A DNA stretch of 64,000 nucleotides from Bacillus sp. WMMC1349 (lineage in GTDB: Bacteria > Bacillota > Bacilli > Bacillales > Bacillaceae): assembly GCF_013155385.1 (NCBI RefSeq), contig NZ_JABJUQ010000007.1, forward strand, positions 781,001 to 845,000, in the 5' to 3' direction. Position 1 is the stretch's first letter. Every line of letters begins with the position of its first letter. Positions 52,884 through 62,943 of the stretch are shown piece by piece. A model generated the notes under the pieces. That model saw only the letters and a program-made list of their open reading frames with translations. It was not told the origin of the DNA and ran no database searches. A program made the translations under genes and the position numbers.

Positions 52884-53829
52884 ATTATTAAAAATCAGCC
52901 AGCTAAAAAAGTATTATCATGTATCACGAAAAAAGATGATAAAAGCTGTCGATGATGTCTCATTTTCCGTTAAAAAGGGAGAGGTACTTGGGATTGTTGG
53001 AGAATCAGGCTGTGGTAAATCAACTTTGGGGAAGTCGATTTTACAGCTGACCAAACCGACATCAGGAAATGTGACATTTCTAGATCAAGAGCTCACAAAA
53101 CAGAGGGCAAAGGAAGTAAGAAGAATGCGCCGTCAGTTTCAAATGATTTTTCAAGATCCATATGCATCTATTCATCCGCGTATGAAAATGAAAGATGTTT
53201 TAGAAGAGCCATTGATTGTCCATAAACTAGGAACAAAGGCAGAAAGAAAAGAAGTTGTCCGCTCTATGTTGGAGTTAGTCGGTCTGGATGTTTCTTATGG
53301 TGAGCGCTATGCACATCAGTTTAGCGGTGGCCAGAGGCAAAGGATTGGAATTGCCAGAGCACTCATTACAAAACCAAAATTGATTATTGCTGATGAACCT
53401 GTTTCTGCACTTGATGTCTCTGTTCAAGCGCAAATCTTGAATCTCTTAGCCGATTTAAAAGAAGCATTTGAACTAACTTTCTTGTTTATTTCTCATGATC
53501 TTAGTGTTGTTCGCTATATAAGTGATAGGGTAGCTGTGATGTATTTGGGGAAAATTGTTGAAATGGCTAATACACACAGTTTGTTTCTTGAGGCAAAGCA
53601 TCCATATACAGAAATACTTCTTGCTGCTGTACCGGTTATTGGGAAAGGAGAAGCGGCTGAACTGTTAATTCATAATGACGATCCTAGTACAAGTGAAAAG
53701 GGATGTCCCTTTTATGGACGATGTCACAAGCGGGAAGCGATCTGCAAGGATGAAAAGCCTTTGCTCGAAGAAGTGTCGGAAAGTCATTATGTTGCATGCC
53801 ATTTTATTAACAGGGGGGAGAACAGATGA
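52873..53829 (+). CDS. Peptide ABC transporter ATP-binding protein (AppF/OppF-like)
   Basis: A 318-aa partner ATPase. Walker A GESGCGKSTLGKSILQ, Q-loop IFQDPYASIHPRM, signature FSGGQRQRIGIARAL, Walker B LIIADEPVSALD, and a C-terminal CPFYGRCHKREAIC cysteine motif. ATG 52873 follows GGAGGA and overlaps the preceding gene by 11 bases, so the two ATPases are coupled. Confidence 0.9.
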   Translation: MDHELLKISQLKKYYHVSRKKMIKAVDDVSFSVKKGEVLGIVGESGCGKSTLGKSILQLTKPTSGNVTFLDQELTKQRAKEVRRMRRQFQMIFQDPYASIHPRMKMKDVLEEPLIVHKLGTKAERKEVVRSMLELVGLDVSYGERYAHQFSGGQRQRIGIARALITKPKLIIADEPVSALDVSVQAQILNLLADLKEAFELTFLFISHDLSVVRYISDRVAVMYLGKIVEMANTHSLFLEAKHPYTEILLAAVPVIGKGEAAELLIHNDDPSTSEKGCPFYGRCHKREAICKDEKPLLEEVSESHYVACHFINRGENR

Positions 53830-55409
53830 AGGGAAGGCATTGGTTGAAAAGTTTGAGCTTGTTACTGTTTATCGCTATTTTTTTGATCGGCTGTTCTGGA
53901 AAAGACGAAGAATCAAAACGTGTAAGAGATACGCTTATTTTTGGAAGAGGCGGTGATTCGACTTCACTTGATCCAATTACAGCAACCGAAGGGGAAGCAT
54001 TTAAAGTAACGATCAATTTATTTGAAACATTGCTGAATTACGGTGAGCAGGATACAACTCTTAAAAAGGGCCTTGCTGTGAAGTGGGATGCTTCAGATGA
54101 CGGTCTAACATACACACTGGAACTGAGAAAAGGTGTGAAATTCCATGATGGAACAGATTTTAATGCAGAAGCTGTCAAATACAATTTTGAACGGTGGATG
54201 AATGGTGATGAGGAAAAATTCCCCTACTATGGGATGTTTGGAGGTTATAAAAAAGATGAGGGACATGTCATTAAAGAAATCAAAGTACTTGATGACCATA
54301 AAATTCAGTTTATTTTAAAACGTCCACAGGCACCATTTTTAAAAAATCTTGCCATGACTGCATTTGGAATCGCAAGTCCAGCGGCACTAAAAAAATATGG
54401 GGAAACCTTTAGAAAACATCCTGTTGGCACAGGTCCATATCAATTTGTTCAATGGAAGGCTAACGATAGAATCGTGATTAAGAAAAATGAAAACTATTGG
54501 GATCGAGAAAAACCAAAATTGAAAAGGATTATTTTCCGAGTCATCCCGGAAAATTCAGCGCGGCTCAATGCCTTAAAAACTGGGGAAATCGATTTGATGG
54601 ATGGTGTGAATCCAGCAGATATTGAAAGGATAAAAGAAGATAAGCAGTTAAAGATTTTCAAAAGACCATCAATGAATGTGGGCTACCTTGGATTAACGAC
54701 TATCAGAAAACCCTTTGACAATAAGTTAGTCCGTCAGGCGTTAAATCATGCTGTTGACAAACAGGCTATCATTGACTCATTTTATGGCGGTCTTGCCGAG
54801 CCAGCGAAAAATCCCCTTCCTCCGTCGCTTGAAGGCTATCATGACAACATCGAGCCTTATCCATATGATCTGGAAAAAGCAAAACAGCTTTTGAAAAAGG
54901 CTGGCTATCCGAACGGGTTTAAAATGAAGCTATGGGCGATGCCTGTGCCGCGACCATATATGCCAGATGGAATGAAAATTGCTGAGGTGATTCAATCAAG
55001 CTTTGAGAAAATTGGTGTTCAAGCACAAATTGTCACGTATGATTGGGCGACTTATCTAGACAAAGTAAGTAAAGGTGAAGCTGATGCATTTTTAATGGGG
55101 TGGACAGGAGATAATGGAGACCCTGATAACTTTATCTATACTTTGCTTGATAAGGATAATATCGGCGGCAATAACTATACGTATTTCAGTCATGATGAAC
55201 TTCACGATATATTGATAAAAGCTCAGACAATCCCTGATCAGAAGAAAAGAAATGAGCTTTATCAAAAAGCGCAGGAGCTTGTTCATGATGAATCTCCATG
55301 GATACCGATCGCCCATTCAACACCGATCTTGGCAGGCGCAAGTAATATAAAAGGTTATGTCCCCCATCCGACAGGAAATGAAGTTTTATCAAGTGTCGAG
55401 TTTCAATAG
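53826..55409 (+). CDS. Peptide-binding lipoprotein (SBP family 5)
   Basis: A 527-aa solute-binding lipoprotein. The signal KSLSLLLFIAIFLIGC has lipobox LIGC. The mature protein follows the DppA/OppA fold: GRGGDSTSLDPITATEGEAF, LRKGVKFHDGTDFNAEAVKY, and GWTGDNGDPDNFIYTLLD, which is typical of dipeptide binders, so short peptides are the likely cargo. The start overlaps the ATPase gene by 4 bases (ATGA). Confidence 0.9.
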   Translation: MKGRHWLKSLSLLLFIAIFLIGCSGKDEESKRVRDTLIFGRGGDSTSLDPITATEGEAFKVTINLFETLLNYGEQDTTLKKGLAVKWDASDDGLTYTLELRKGVKFHDGTDFNAEAVKYNFERWMNGDEEKFPYYGMFGGYKKDEGHVIKEIKVLDDHKIQFILKRPQAPFLKNLAMTAFGIASPAALKKYGETFRKHPVGTGPYQFVQWKANDRIVIKKNENYWDREKPKLKRIIFRVIPENSARLNALKTGEIDLMDGVNPADIERIKEDKQLKIFKRPSMNVGYLGLTTIRKPFDNKLVRQALNHAVDKQAIIDSFYGGLAEPAKNPLPPSLEGYHDNIEPYPYDLEKAKQLLKKAGYPNGFKMKLWAMPVPRPYMPDGMKIAEVIQSSFEKIGVQAQIVTYDWATYLDKVSKGEADAFLMGWTGDNGDPDNFIYTLLDKDNIGGNNYTYFSHDELHDILIKAQTIPDQKKRNELYQKAQELVHDESPWIPIAHSTPILAGASNIKGYVPHPTGNEVLSSVEFQ

Positions 55410-55431
55410 TTTCATAAGGTGGTGACAGTTA

Positions 55432-56433
55432 TTGCTTGTATACTGTTTCAAACGAATCTGTATGTTGATACCTGTTTTAATTGGCATGACTTTGGTTGTT
55501 TTTTCAATTATACGTTTAATTCCGGGAAACCCAGCTCAGGTCATTCTCGGGCAAAGGGCGACAAAGGAAGCGGTTGAACAGCTGACCATTCAGCTCGGAT
55601 TAGATCAACCTTGGTATAGCCAATATGGAAAGTATATTGGAGATTTGTTAAAAGGAGATTTGGGTACTTCGATTCGCACAGGAGCGGCAATCACAAAAGA
55701 AATTCAGCCTTACTTATTTGCGACTCTTGAGCTGGCTGCTTTTGCTATGGTGATCGCTGTGTTCATTGGGGTAAACGCGGGAATCATTAGCGCTTGGTTT
55801 AAAAATTCGGTATTTGATTATCTTGCTATGCTCATTGCATTAGTTGGTGTGTCAATGCCGATCTTTTGGCTTGGATTAATGGGGCAATGGTTTTTCTCGA
55901 TTGAACTTGGCTGGCTACCGACAACCGGAAGAGAAAATGTCAGAAATCCAGTAGAAGCCATCACCCACATCCATACGATCGATACATTATTTCAAGGGAG
56001 ACTTGATCAATTTGTTGAAACAATTCGTCATTTGATTTTACCTGGCTGCGCCCTTGCTACTATTCCAGCTGCCATCATTGCAAGGATTACCAGAACAAGT
56101 ATGATTGATGTTCTCAAATCAGATTATATTCGTACAGCAAAAGCAAAAGGTATTCATACGTATTTGATTATTTACAAACATGCCTTGAAAAATGCTTTTA
56201 TCCCGATCCTGACGGTCATTGGATTGCAAACCGGACTTTTACTTGGCGGGGCCATTTTGACGGAAACGATTTTTGCATGGCCTGGTATTGGACGTTATAT
56301 TTACGATGGCATCAGTTATCGGGACTATCCCGTTATCCAGTCAGGCATTCTTGTCATCGCTGTCATTTTTGTACTGATTAATTTTATTGTTGATCTTCTA
56401 TACGCTGTTATTGATCCGAGAATTAAATATTAG
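55432..56433 (+). CDS. Peptide ABC transporter permease (AppB/DppB-like)
   Basis: A 333-aa permease with six helices and the binding-protein-dependent EAA loop (SDYIRTAKAKGIHTYLIIYK). The N-terminus MLVYCFKRICMLIPVLIGMT and the RLIPGNPAQVILG block are typical of DppB/OppB. TTG 55432 follows AAGGTGGTGA. It lies 22 bases after the binding protein. Confidence 0.9.
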   Translation: MLVYCFKRICMLIPVLIGMTLVVFSIIRLIPGNPAQVILGQRATKEAVEQLTIQLGLDQPWYSQYGKYIGDLLKGDLGTSIRTGAAITKEIQPYLFATLELAAFAMVIAVFIGVNAGIISAWFKNSVFDYLAMLIALVGVSMPIFWLGLMGQWFFSIELGWLPTTGRENVRNPVEAITHIHTIDTLFQGRLDQFVETIRHLILPGCALATIPAAIIARITRTSMIDVLKSDYIRTAKAKGIHTYLIIYKHALKNAFIPILTVIGLQTGLLLGGAILTETIFAWPGIGRYIYDGISYRDYPVIQSGILVIAVIFVLINFIVDLLYAVIDPRIKY

Positions 56434-56436
56434 GAG

Positions 56437-57315
56437 GTGGAGAATCTGGCTGTACTCCGAAAACAGAATGAAGCTGTCACCCGCTCAAGCGTAAAGCGTT
56501 TTTTTGAACATCACTTGGCAGCAGCGGGTGCTATTTTAGTCGCCTTGTTCGTGCTGTTAGCGATCTTTGCTCCAGTGCTCGCTCCTTACGGTTTAAATGA
56601 TCAATCATTAGCAGATCGACTTGCCGGACCATCAACTGAGCACTTATTTGGAACAGATGATTTTGGTCGGGATATTTTTTCCAGAGTGCTTTATGGTGCG
56701 AGGCTATCTCTTTGGGTGGGGTTTTTCTCGTGTTTAGGTTCAGCTGTTGCAGGAACACTTTTAGGACTGATTGCTGGTTTTTATGGTAAATGGGTAGACG
56801 GACTGATTTCAAGAATTTTTGATATTATGCTTGCCTTTCCAAGTATTTTGTTGGCGATCGCCATTGTCGCCATTCTCGGTCCATCACTTCAAAATGCGCT
56901 GATTGCAATTGCAATCATTAATATCCCAACGTTTGGGAGGCTTGTTCGTTCACGGGTGCTTAGCATTAAAGAAGAAGAATATGTATTGGCAGCAAAAGCA
57001 ATCGGGATGTCCAATTCAAGAATGATGATCAAACATATTCTTCCAAACAGTATGGCGCCAATTATTGTTCAAGCCACACTTAATATCGGAACAGCAATTA
57101 TTGAAGCAGCAGCGCTCGGATTTTTAGGATTGGGGGCACAAGCACCAAATCCTGAATGGGGTAAAATGCTTGCTGATGCCAGACCTTATTTGGCACAGGC
57201 TCCATGGACTTTGTTTTTTCCAGGAATATCGATTATGTTGACGGTACTTGGTTTTAATTTGCTAGGCGATGGAGTGCGGGACACACTTGATCCAAGAATG
57301 AAAGAGGGCAAATAA
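56437..57315 (+). CDS. Peptide ABC transporter permease (AppC/DppC-like)
   Basis: A 292-aa permease with six helices. GTDDFGRDIFSRVLYGARLS and the EAA loop EEEYVLAAKAIGMSNSRMMI identify DppC/OppC. GTG 56437 overlaps its own ribosome site (GGAGG 56433-56437); the in-frame CTG at 56446, 8 bases after GGAGG, is better spaced and would be a rare CTG start. It lies 3 bases after the DppB-like gene. Last gene of the operon. Confidence 0.88.
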   Translation: MENLAVLRKQNEAVTRSSVKRFFEHHLAAAGAILVALFVLLAIFAPVLAPYGLNDQSLADRLAGPSTEHLFGTDDFGRDIFSRVLYGARLSLWVGFFSCLGSAVAGTLLGLIAGFYGKWVDGLISRIFDIMLAFPSILLAIAIVAILGPSLQNALIAIAIINIPTFGRLVRSRVLSIKEEEYVLAAKAIGMSNSRMMIKHILPNSMAPIIVQATLNIGTAIIEAAALGFLGLGAQAPNPEWGKMLADARPYLAQAPWTLFFPGISIMLTVLGFNLLGDGVRDTLDPRMKEGK

Positions 57316-57318
57316 AAA

Positions 57319-57519
57319 GGCTGTCCGAAAAGAGTGAAATTATTAAAAACTTACAATTAGAGATTGGTGCTAGTTTGTTATCAGCCATGAATCAGGGGGA
57401 ATTGCGAGACTCCTGCGGGAACTGGGAACAGCGAGCAAATTCCTCCATTTTTATTCACTCCCGTTTGTTAAACATGAAAAGGGCGTCCAATAGTCAAAAA
57501 TTGACTTACTGGACAGCCC
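57319..57519. repeat. Dispersed intergenic element, copy B, bounded by inverted GGCTGTCC
   Basis: GGCTGTCC (57319-57326) and GGACAGCC (57511-57518) bound a 200-base element. Inside are TTGCGAGACTCCTGCGGGA (57402-57420) and GCGAGCAAATTCC (57431-57443), shared with copies at 11441 and 60761. The right end folds as GGGCGTCCAATAGTC...GACTTACTGGACAGCCC (57481-57519) and terminates ygaE on the minus strand. Confidence 0.6.
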
Positions 57520-57528
57520 TCTGTTGAC

Positions 57529-58599
57529 CTAATCATCGTCAACCTCCAATTCGCTGTCTTGACGATGATAGGTTTGAAAGCTTGAGATCAATGTTTCTAA
57601 ATGCTCAAGTTGTTCACGGTACTCCACAGCACTCGCCATAATCATTAACATATTGTAGTCTAATAAATCTTCTGTTAATGTGGGCTGACTTTTTAGAAAT
57701 GATTCTGTTAAATGCTGTCTATAAATCATTCCTTCTTCATGATGCTCGTGTGCATCATGTGTTTTAACCTTGCCTACGAATCTCATCAGGATTCGCTCAT
57801 GCCAATGCAAGAGAAAATCAAGTTCTTCGACCAGTGTTTCTTGAAATTCTGTTGGCATATGATAAAAGTCATTTTCAAGACGATGCAGTTTTTTCAGTGT
57901 ATCAAGCGCACGATTGGAGACGATAATCGCCTGTCTGAATAGGACAAGTTTTCTTGACTTTACATACGAAGATTTTTTAAAATAGCTTCTTTCTTCTTTG
58001 TACAACAAATAAAGGTAATCGATTTTCGTCATTTTCTCTTTCAGTTTTTCGATATCTTCTTTTAGCATAGAATGTTCTGTTGTTTTTCGTGTTAAAAGAC
58101 GAATCCATTTCATCACCTCATCTGTGTTTTCAACGATGAGATTGACAAGTTTTGTTTCATATTTAGGTGGCAGAAAAACCAGATTGACCAAAAATGAACA
58201 TAGAACCCCTAAAATGACTGTTCCGGTTCTGATCAAAGAAAAAATCAAAAAATTGTCTCCTGAACTTTCCAATATGGCAACGACGGTAACGAGCGCAATT
58301 GAAATTGTATTTTCCATTTTTAATTTCAAATTGATTGTGATGACGATAATTGCCGTTAATCCAATAATAATTGGGCTAGGTCCGAAAACAAGCCCGAAGA
58401 TAATCGCAATTGTTGCTCCAATAATATTTGCTTGGACTTGATCAACAATCGTTAAAAATGAACGGTAAATCGACGGTTGTATTGCAAAGATAGCTGCGAT
58501 TCCGGCAAAAACCGGAGTTGGCAGACCGATCCATGAGGCCAAATAAAGTGCAAGTGTAATTGCAATGCCTGTTTTAAAAATACGGGCACCAAGTTTCAT
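57529..58599 (-). CDS. ygaE: Aromatic acid exporter family membrane protein
   Basis: A 356-aa protein. Five or so helices in the first 150 residues (IFKTGIAITLALYLASWIGL, FAIQPSIYRSFLTIVDQVQA, NIIGATIAIIFGLVFGPSPI) followed by a long helical cytoplasmic part, the plan of the ArAE/FUSC-like YgaE, YqjA group. Transport function is inferred only. ATG 58599 matches the family start, though its AAAGGAA site is distant; the frame stays open upstream to 58713. Confidence 0.85.
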   Translation of the reverse strand: MKLGARIFKTGIAITLALYLASWIGLPTPVFAGIAAIFAIQPSIYRSFLTIVDQVQANIIGATIAIIFGLVFGPSPIIIGLTAIIVITINLKLKMENTISIALVTVVAILESSGDNFLIFSLIRTGTVILGVLCSFLVNLVFLPPKYETKLVNLIVENTDEVMKWIRLLTRKTTEHSMLKEDIEKLKEKMTKIDYLYLLYKEERSYFKKSSYVKSRKLVLFRQAIIVSNRALDTLKKLHRLENDFYHMPTEFQETLVEELDFLLHWHERILMRFVGKVKTHDAHEHHEEGMIYRQHLTESFLKSQPTLTEDLLDYNMLMIMASAVEYREQLEHLETLISSFQTYHRQDSELEVDDD

Positions 58600-58786
58600 T
58601 AGGTTGTAATAGCATTCCTTTCTATTGTTAAATTCATTCTTTACAGAAAATGCTCTCTCTCGAGATTTTGCCAAACAATAAAGTAATATACAGTGATATC
58701 GGCAAATATTCAACTATTTTTTATAAAAAACAAACCATTGTCAAAAATGCTCTCGGACCTAAAGGTGCCTTATCCTTCGTGTTGAT

Positions 58787-58816
58787 AAAAAAGGGAGCTG
58801 TGCCGCCCCCTTTATC
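58787..58816 (-). terminator. Terminator of gsaB
   Basis: On the minus strand AAAGGGGGCGGCACAGCTCCC then TTTTTT; imperfect stem overlapping the stop codon region. Confidence 0.65.
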
Positions 58817-60113
58817 ATACCCGATGTTTCAATTGTTTAAATGATTCATCTACAGCTTTTAATGTATCTTTTATGTCTTTTTCAGTATGAGCAATTGTGA
58901 TAAACCATGCTTCATATTTAGAAGGTGCAAGATTGATGCCGCGTTCTAACATCAATTTGAAAAATGAAGCAAACATCTGGCCGTCTGAACGTTCAGCTTG
59001 CTCATAGTTCTCCACCTTTTCATCGGTAAAGTAGATTGTTAAGGCACCTTTCAAACGATTGATCGTTATGTTAATGCCATGCGTTTTTGCATGCGTTAAA
59101 ATGCCTTGTTCAAGCATTGCCCCGAGATGATCCAGTTTTTCATATGTTCCTGTTTCTTTTAACACTTCTAAACAAGCGATGCCTGATAAAATGGAGGCAG
59201 GGTTTCCAGCCATTGTGCCGGCTTGATAGGCAGGTCCAAGTGGTGCGACCTGCTCCATAATGTCTTTTCTTCCTCCATATGCACCAATTGGCAGTCCGCC
59301 GCCGATAATTTTGCCAAGTGCCGTTAAATCAGGCTTAACATTTAAAAGGTCTTGGGCTCCGCCATACATAAATCGGAAAGCGGTGATGACTTCATCATAT
59401 ATAACTAAAGCTCCTGCTTGATGAGACAGTTCATTTACCTGTTCAAGGAACCCCTTTTTCGGTTCAACGATTCCGAAGTTTCCTACGATTGGTTCGACAA
59501 GCACTGCTGCTACCTCATCTCCCCATTTTTCAAGTGCTTCTTTATAGCTTTCAATATTGTTAAAAGGCACAGTGATCACATCATGAGCAATGCTTTTTGG
59601 AACACCGGCTGAATCTGGAGTTCCTAAAGTTGAAGGACCTGAGCCTGCTGCAACTAGCACAAGATCGGAATGACCGTGGTAACATCCAGCAAATTTAATA
59701 ATCTTCGTCCGACCGGTATAAGCACGAGCAACACGAATTGTCGTCATGACAGCTTCTGTACCTGAATTCACAAATCGAACTTTATCTAATGAAGGAATGG
59801 CTTCCTTGAGCATTTTCGCAAATGTCACTTCATGTCTTGTCGGCGTCCCATAAAGTACGCCGTGTTCTGCCGCTCTTTGAATGGCTTTTGTAATATGGGG
59901 GTGTGCGTGCCCTGTTATGATCGGACCGTAAGCTGCTAAATAATCTATGTATTTATTGCCATCTACATCCCAAAAATAAGCACCGCTTGCTCTTTCCATT
60001 GCAACAGGTGATCCCCCACCAACCGCTTTGTATGATCTGGACGGACTGTTGACGCCTCCGACTATATGATGGAGAGCTTCTTCATGAAGTTTCTCAGATT
60101 GTGTGTATTGCAT
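58815..60113 (-). CDS. gsaB: Glutamate-1-semialdehyde 2,1-aminomutase
   Basis: A 432-aa PLP enzyme. Lys in [18 protein letters not shown] binds [38 protein letters not shown] and [11 protein letters not shown] are diagnostic. It converts glutamate-1-semialdehyde to 5-aminolevulinate for heme. B. subtilis has HemL plus this paralogue GsaB between ygaE and ygaF, so position decides the name. AGAGGGA lies before ATG 60113. Confidence 0.93.
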   Translation of the reverse strand: MQYTQSEKLHEEALHHIVGGVNSPSRSYKAVGGGSPVAMERASGAYFWDVDGNKYIDYLAAYGPIITGHAHPHITKAIQRAAEHGVLYGTPTRHEVTFAKMLKEAIPSLDKVRFVNSGTEAVMTTIRVARAYTGRTKIIKFAGCYHGHSDLVLVAAGSGPSTLGTPDSAGVPKSIAHDVITVPFNNIESYKEALEKWGDEVAAVLVEPIVGNFGIVEPKKGFLEQVNELSHQAGALVIYDEVITAFRFMYGGAQDLLNVKPDLTALGKIIGGGLPIGAYGGRKDIMEQVAPLGPAYQAGTMAGNPASILSGIACLEVLKETGTYEKLDHLGAMLEQGILTHAKTHGINITINRLKGALTIYFTDEKVENYEQAERSDGQMFASFFKLMLERGINLAPSKYEAWFITIAHTEKDIKDTLKAVDESFKQLKHRV

Positions 60114-60198
60114 AATATCCCTCTCTTTTCATCTGTCTATTGTTATATTGTACCATGATGTCAAAAGAGAAGCATGTAACGTGAATTCAGCAGTTTCA

Positions 60199-60227
60199 TT
60201 GAATGGAGAGAAATTGTTATTTATAAT
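60199..60227 (+). promoter_or_regulatory. SigA promoter of ygaF
   Basis: TTGAAT (60199-60204), 17 bases, TATAAT (60222-60227), 37 bases before ATG. Confidence 0.75.
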
Positions 60228-60263
60228 GAAAGAAAAGCAAGTAAACAAACAGGAGGCAAAACA

Positions 60264-60737
60264 ATGGCTGTTGAACTTGGACAAAACATATGTGATATTG
60301 AATTATTCGGTGACGATGGAGAAAAAATAAAACTGTCAGATTTTCAAGGAAAGTATGTCATCCTTTACTTTTATCCGAAAGATATGACACCAGGGTGTAC
60401 GACTGAAGCCTGTGACTTCAGAGACCATCATGAAAATTTTGCAGAACTTGAAGCCGTCATTATCGGAGTCAGCCCTGATGATCAAGCAAAACATGAGAAA
60501 TTCAAAAAAAAGCACAACCTGCCGTTTTTGTTGCTTGTCGATGATGAACACAAACTCGCAAAACAATTTGATGTATGGAAACTAAAAAAGAATTTTGGCA
60601 AAGAATACATGGGTATTGAACGTTCTACTTTTTTAATTGATAAAAAAGGTCGTCTTATTAAAGAGTGGCGTAAAGTAAAAGTAAAAGATCATGTAAAAGA
60701 GGCTCTGCAAACATTAAAAGAAATATGTGGTGAATAA
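60264..60737 (+). CDS. ygaF: Thiol peroxidase of the Bcp/PrxQ type
   Basis: A 157-aa peroxiredoxin. Peroxidatic Cys in DMTPGCTTEACDFRD with a second Cys five residues on, the resolving position of PrxQ. KYVILYFYPKD and GIERSTFLIDKKGRLIKEW complete the fold. It reduces peroxides with thioredoxin. GGAGGC lies before ATG 60264. It sits next to perR, the peroxide regulator. Confidence 0.92.
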   Translation: MAVELGQNICDIELFGDDGEKIKLSDFQGKYVILYFYPKDMTPGCTTEACDFRDHHENFAELEAVIIGVSPDDQAKHEKFKKKHNLPFLLLVDDEHKLAKQFDVWKLKKNFGKEYMGIERSTFLIDKKGRLIKEWRKVKVKDHVKEALQTLKEICGE

Positions 60738-60760
60738 AAAAAGTCCTTTACAACATGGAT

Positions 60761-60862
60761 TAGAAGAATTGCAAGACTCCTATCGGGAACAACGAGCCAG
60801 GCGAGCTCCGAGGTAGCTCGCGGTTCGCCCGCGGAAAGCGAGCAACTTCCTAATTTTATCCA
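60761..60862 (+). repeat. Dispersed intergenic repeat, copy C
   Basis: Contains GCAAGACTCCTATCGGGA (60771-60788), the small palindromes GGCGAGCTCCGAGG and TAGCTCGCGGTTCGC, and TTCGCCCGCGGAAAGCGAG (60824-60842) then CAACTTCC. This is the fullest of the three copies and is GC-rich against its neighbourhood. Confidence 0.6.
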
Positions 60863-60924
60863 CACTACTTACTGAAAACCCCCTTCATTTATGGTCAGCC
60901 ATCTATTGGAAACTAGGATTTGAA

Positions 60925-60971
60925 TTGACAAAATTTCTTTTTAGGAGTTACACTAATTATAAACATTATAA
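60925..60971 (+). promoter_or_regulatory. perR promoter with PerR box
   Basis: TTGACA (60925-60930), 18 bases, TACACT (60949-60954). TTATAAACATTATAA (60957-60971) matches the PerR box TTATAATNATTATAA except one base and covers the start point, so perR represses itself. Confidence 0.88.
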
Positions 60972-61006
60972 TGTAAGAATTTCTTTTAGAAGAGAGGTGC
61001 ATGACG

Positions 61007-61444
61007 ATGGCTGAACATAACCTAAAAGAAGCTTTGGAAGCGTTGAAGGAAACCGGGGTTCGCATTACTCCTCAACGTCATGCCATTCTTGAATTCCTCG
61101 TGAATTCGATGTCACATCCAACTGCAGATGAAATATATAAGGCATTGGAAGGGAAATTTCCCAATATGAGTGTTGCTACAGTATATAATAATTTGCGGGT
61201 TTTCAAAGAATCAGGGCTCGTAAAAGAATTAACATATGGTGATTCCTCAAGCCGCTTCGATTTTGTTACCACAGAGCACTATCATGCCATTTGTGAATCG
61301 TGTGGAAAAATTGTCGACTTTCATTATCCAGGTCTTGACGAAGTTGAGCAGCTAGCTTCCCATGTAACGGGATTTAAAGTCAGTCACCATAGGCTGGAAA
61401 TTTACGGGTTGTGCAAGGAATGTGACAAAACAGAAAGCCATTAA
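61007..61444 (+). CDS. perR: Peroxide-responsive repressor PerR
   Basis: A 145-aa Fur-family repressor, the length of B. subtilis Per[21 protein letters not shown] and [20 protein letters not shown] form the winged helix; H and D ligands of the regulatory metal are in [20 protein letters not shown] and [11 protein letters not shown]; the structural zinc uses two CxxC pairs (CESC, CKEC). ATG 61007 lies 8 bases after AGAGGTG; ATG 61001 is too close. Confidence 0.95.
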   Translation: MAEHNLKEALEALKETGVRITPQRHAILEFLVNSMSHPTADEIYKALEGKFPNMSVATVYNNLRVFKESGLVKELTYGDSSSRFDFVTTEHYHAICESCGKIVDFHYPGLDEVEQLASHVTGFKVSHHRLEIYGLCKECDKTESH

Positions 61445-61447
61445 AAA

Positions 61448-61482
61448 GAGCTGGCCGCTTTTTAACGGTCAGCTTTTTGTTG
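61448..61482. terminator. Bidirectional terminator of perR and ygzB
   Basis: AAAAAGAGCTGGCCG - CTTTTTAA - CGGTCAGCTTTTTGTT. Confidence 0.85.
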
Positions 61483-61842
61483 GGCTTTAGTTTTTATTGA
61501 TGCTTTTTGGTTATATGACTCATTGAATTCTTTTCCTTCAAGATCTTTGTCCAATGTCAGAGGTTCTCTACAATGCATACACATATCAACCCGACCCAAG
61601 ATTTTGGTCGGCTGTTCGCAATTTGGACAAATCACTTTAACAGCTTTTGTTGACAGCATACCAATCCAAACATAGACAGCTGTACTTAATATAATTGATA
61701 AAACTCCCAAGATCATAAACACCGACATCAACAACATCGAAGACCTAAAAAATATTCCGATGTACATCGTGATGAAACCGAGAAACACAAGACTAAGCGC
61801 GAATGTTCGGATTTTGTTAATTTTACTAGAATATTTCGCCAT
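61462..61842 (-). CDS. ygzB: UPF0295 membrane protein YgzB
   Basis: A 126-aa protein with two membrane helices ([20 protein letters not shown] and [19 protein letters not shown]) and a zinc-ribbon-like CPNC...CMHC domain, then the tail [16 protein letters not shown]. It matches B. subtilis YgzB. ATG 61842 has GGGGG 7 bases upstream. Its reading frame ends inside the terminator shared with perR. Function unknown. Confidence 0.9.
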   Translation of the reverse strand: MAKYSSKINKIRTFALSLVFLGFITMYIGIFFRSSMLLMSVFMILGVLSIILSTAVYVWIGMLSTKAVKVICPNCEQPTKILGRVDMCMHCREPLTLDKDLEGKEFNESYNQKASIKTKAQQKADR

Positions 61843-62064
61843 ATCCATCCCCCTGTCTCTAATATAGCATAACCAAGATGTGATATTCTTTAATAAAAAA
61901 GAGTGAAATGAGAAAAATTTTATAGAGAGTTTTGGGGAAATTGATTATAATAGTTCAATGTATTTTGGAAAAAAAGGAGTTTTTACTGGTTCGTAGAAAT
62001 AGAAACAAAAAAGAGGAGCATTTTTTGAAGTAACGTATTTTATATTTGTATTGGAGGAATGGTG

Positions 62065-62943
62065 ATGGAAAATCTTCTCCGTCCGATTTACCAAGAAAAA
62101 GCAAGCTGCCCTGATACTTTAGCTGTTATGATCATTGAGAGGAGAAACCAAACCTCATCTGCAACAGAAAATTTTGATGCGGCATTATTGGTCATCGTCA
62201 ATAAAGCTGAAGAGCCTGTATTTGTGAAGCATTATGAGTTTAATGGTCAAATAGCTTCTCTTCAAATTATTACTGTTGAACAGCTTCAAGAATGGACATT
62301 GCTTGGTACAAACAGAAGAATTATCGATTGGATTCTTAATGGAAAAGTTTTATTTGATCGAAACGAATACATTGCAAAGCTGATAGAACAACTCAATACT
62401 TTTCCGTTTCCTGAACGAAAATTAAAAATTGGTCTTGAGTATGGAAAGTTAATTAGAAGATATATAGAAGGAAAATCATTTTTTGAAGATGATCAATTCC
62501 TAGATGCGTATAATTCTATCGCGCACGCTCTTCATCATTTAGCTAGAATTGAAGTGATAGATAAAGGATTCCATCCAGAGGTAACGGTTTGGAATCAGGT
62601 TCGCCATATGGAGCCGCAAATTTATAAACTATATAAGGAACTAATTGAGAGCAATGAAAGTTTGCAAAAAAGGCTGGAATTATTATTTCTTGCTAGTGAT
62701 TTTCTTATTCATTCAAAAACAGAAGTTGGAGCTGCTCATCTTCTTGGTGTCATGAATAAAAAGCCGGTTTGGCAGTTTGCCGAACTACTCCAACATCCTG
62801 AACTTAAATATTTCAGTACTGATCTCGGGGTTATTCTAGAGTTTTTAACAGAAAAGAACATTGTAGGCGTAAAGGCGATTGAAACAAAGGGACAAAAAAT
62901 ATTTCATAGAGGATATTTTGTTAAAAAAGATGTTGACTCTTAA
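62065..62943 (+). CDS. ygxA: Nucleotidyltransferase-like protein YgxA
   Basis: A 292-aa soluble protein. MENLLRPIYQEKASCPDTLA and FDAALLVIVNKAEEPVFVKH, LNGKVLFDRNEYIAKL follow the YgxA nucleotidyltransferase-like family; the usual GS..D catalytic pattern is not evident, so activity is doubtful. The gene always stands just before an rrn operon in Bacillus. ATG 62065 is 7 bases after GGAGG. The rrn P1 promoter starts inside its last codons. Confidence 0.88.
   Translation: MENLLRPIYQEKASCPDTLAVMIIERRNQTSSATENFDAALLVIVNKAEEPVFVKHYEFNGQIASLQIITVEQLQEWTLLGTNRRIIDWILNGKVLFDRNEYIAKLIEQLNTFPFPERKLKIGLEYGKLIRRYIEGKSFFEDDQFLDAYNSIAHALHHLARIEVIDKGFHPEVTVWNQVRHMEPQIYKLYKELIESNESLQKRLELLFLASDFLIHSKTEVGAAHLLGVMNKKPVWQFAELLQHPELKYFSTDLGVILEFLTEKNIVGVKAIETKGQKIFHRGYFVKKDVDS

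Noticed and set aside
60103..60330. 75-aa ORF between gsaB and ygaF
   Set aside because: Overlaps the ygaF promoter and start in another frame; no family character.
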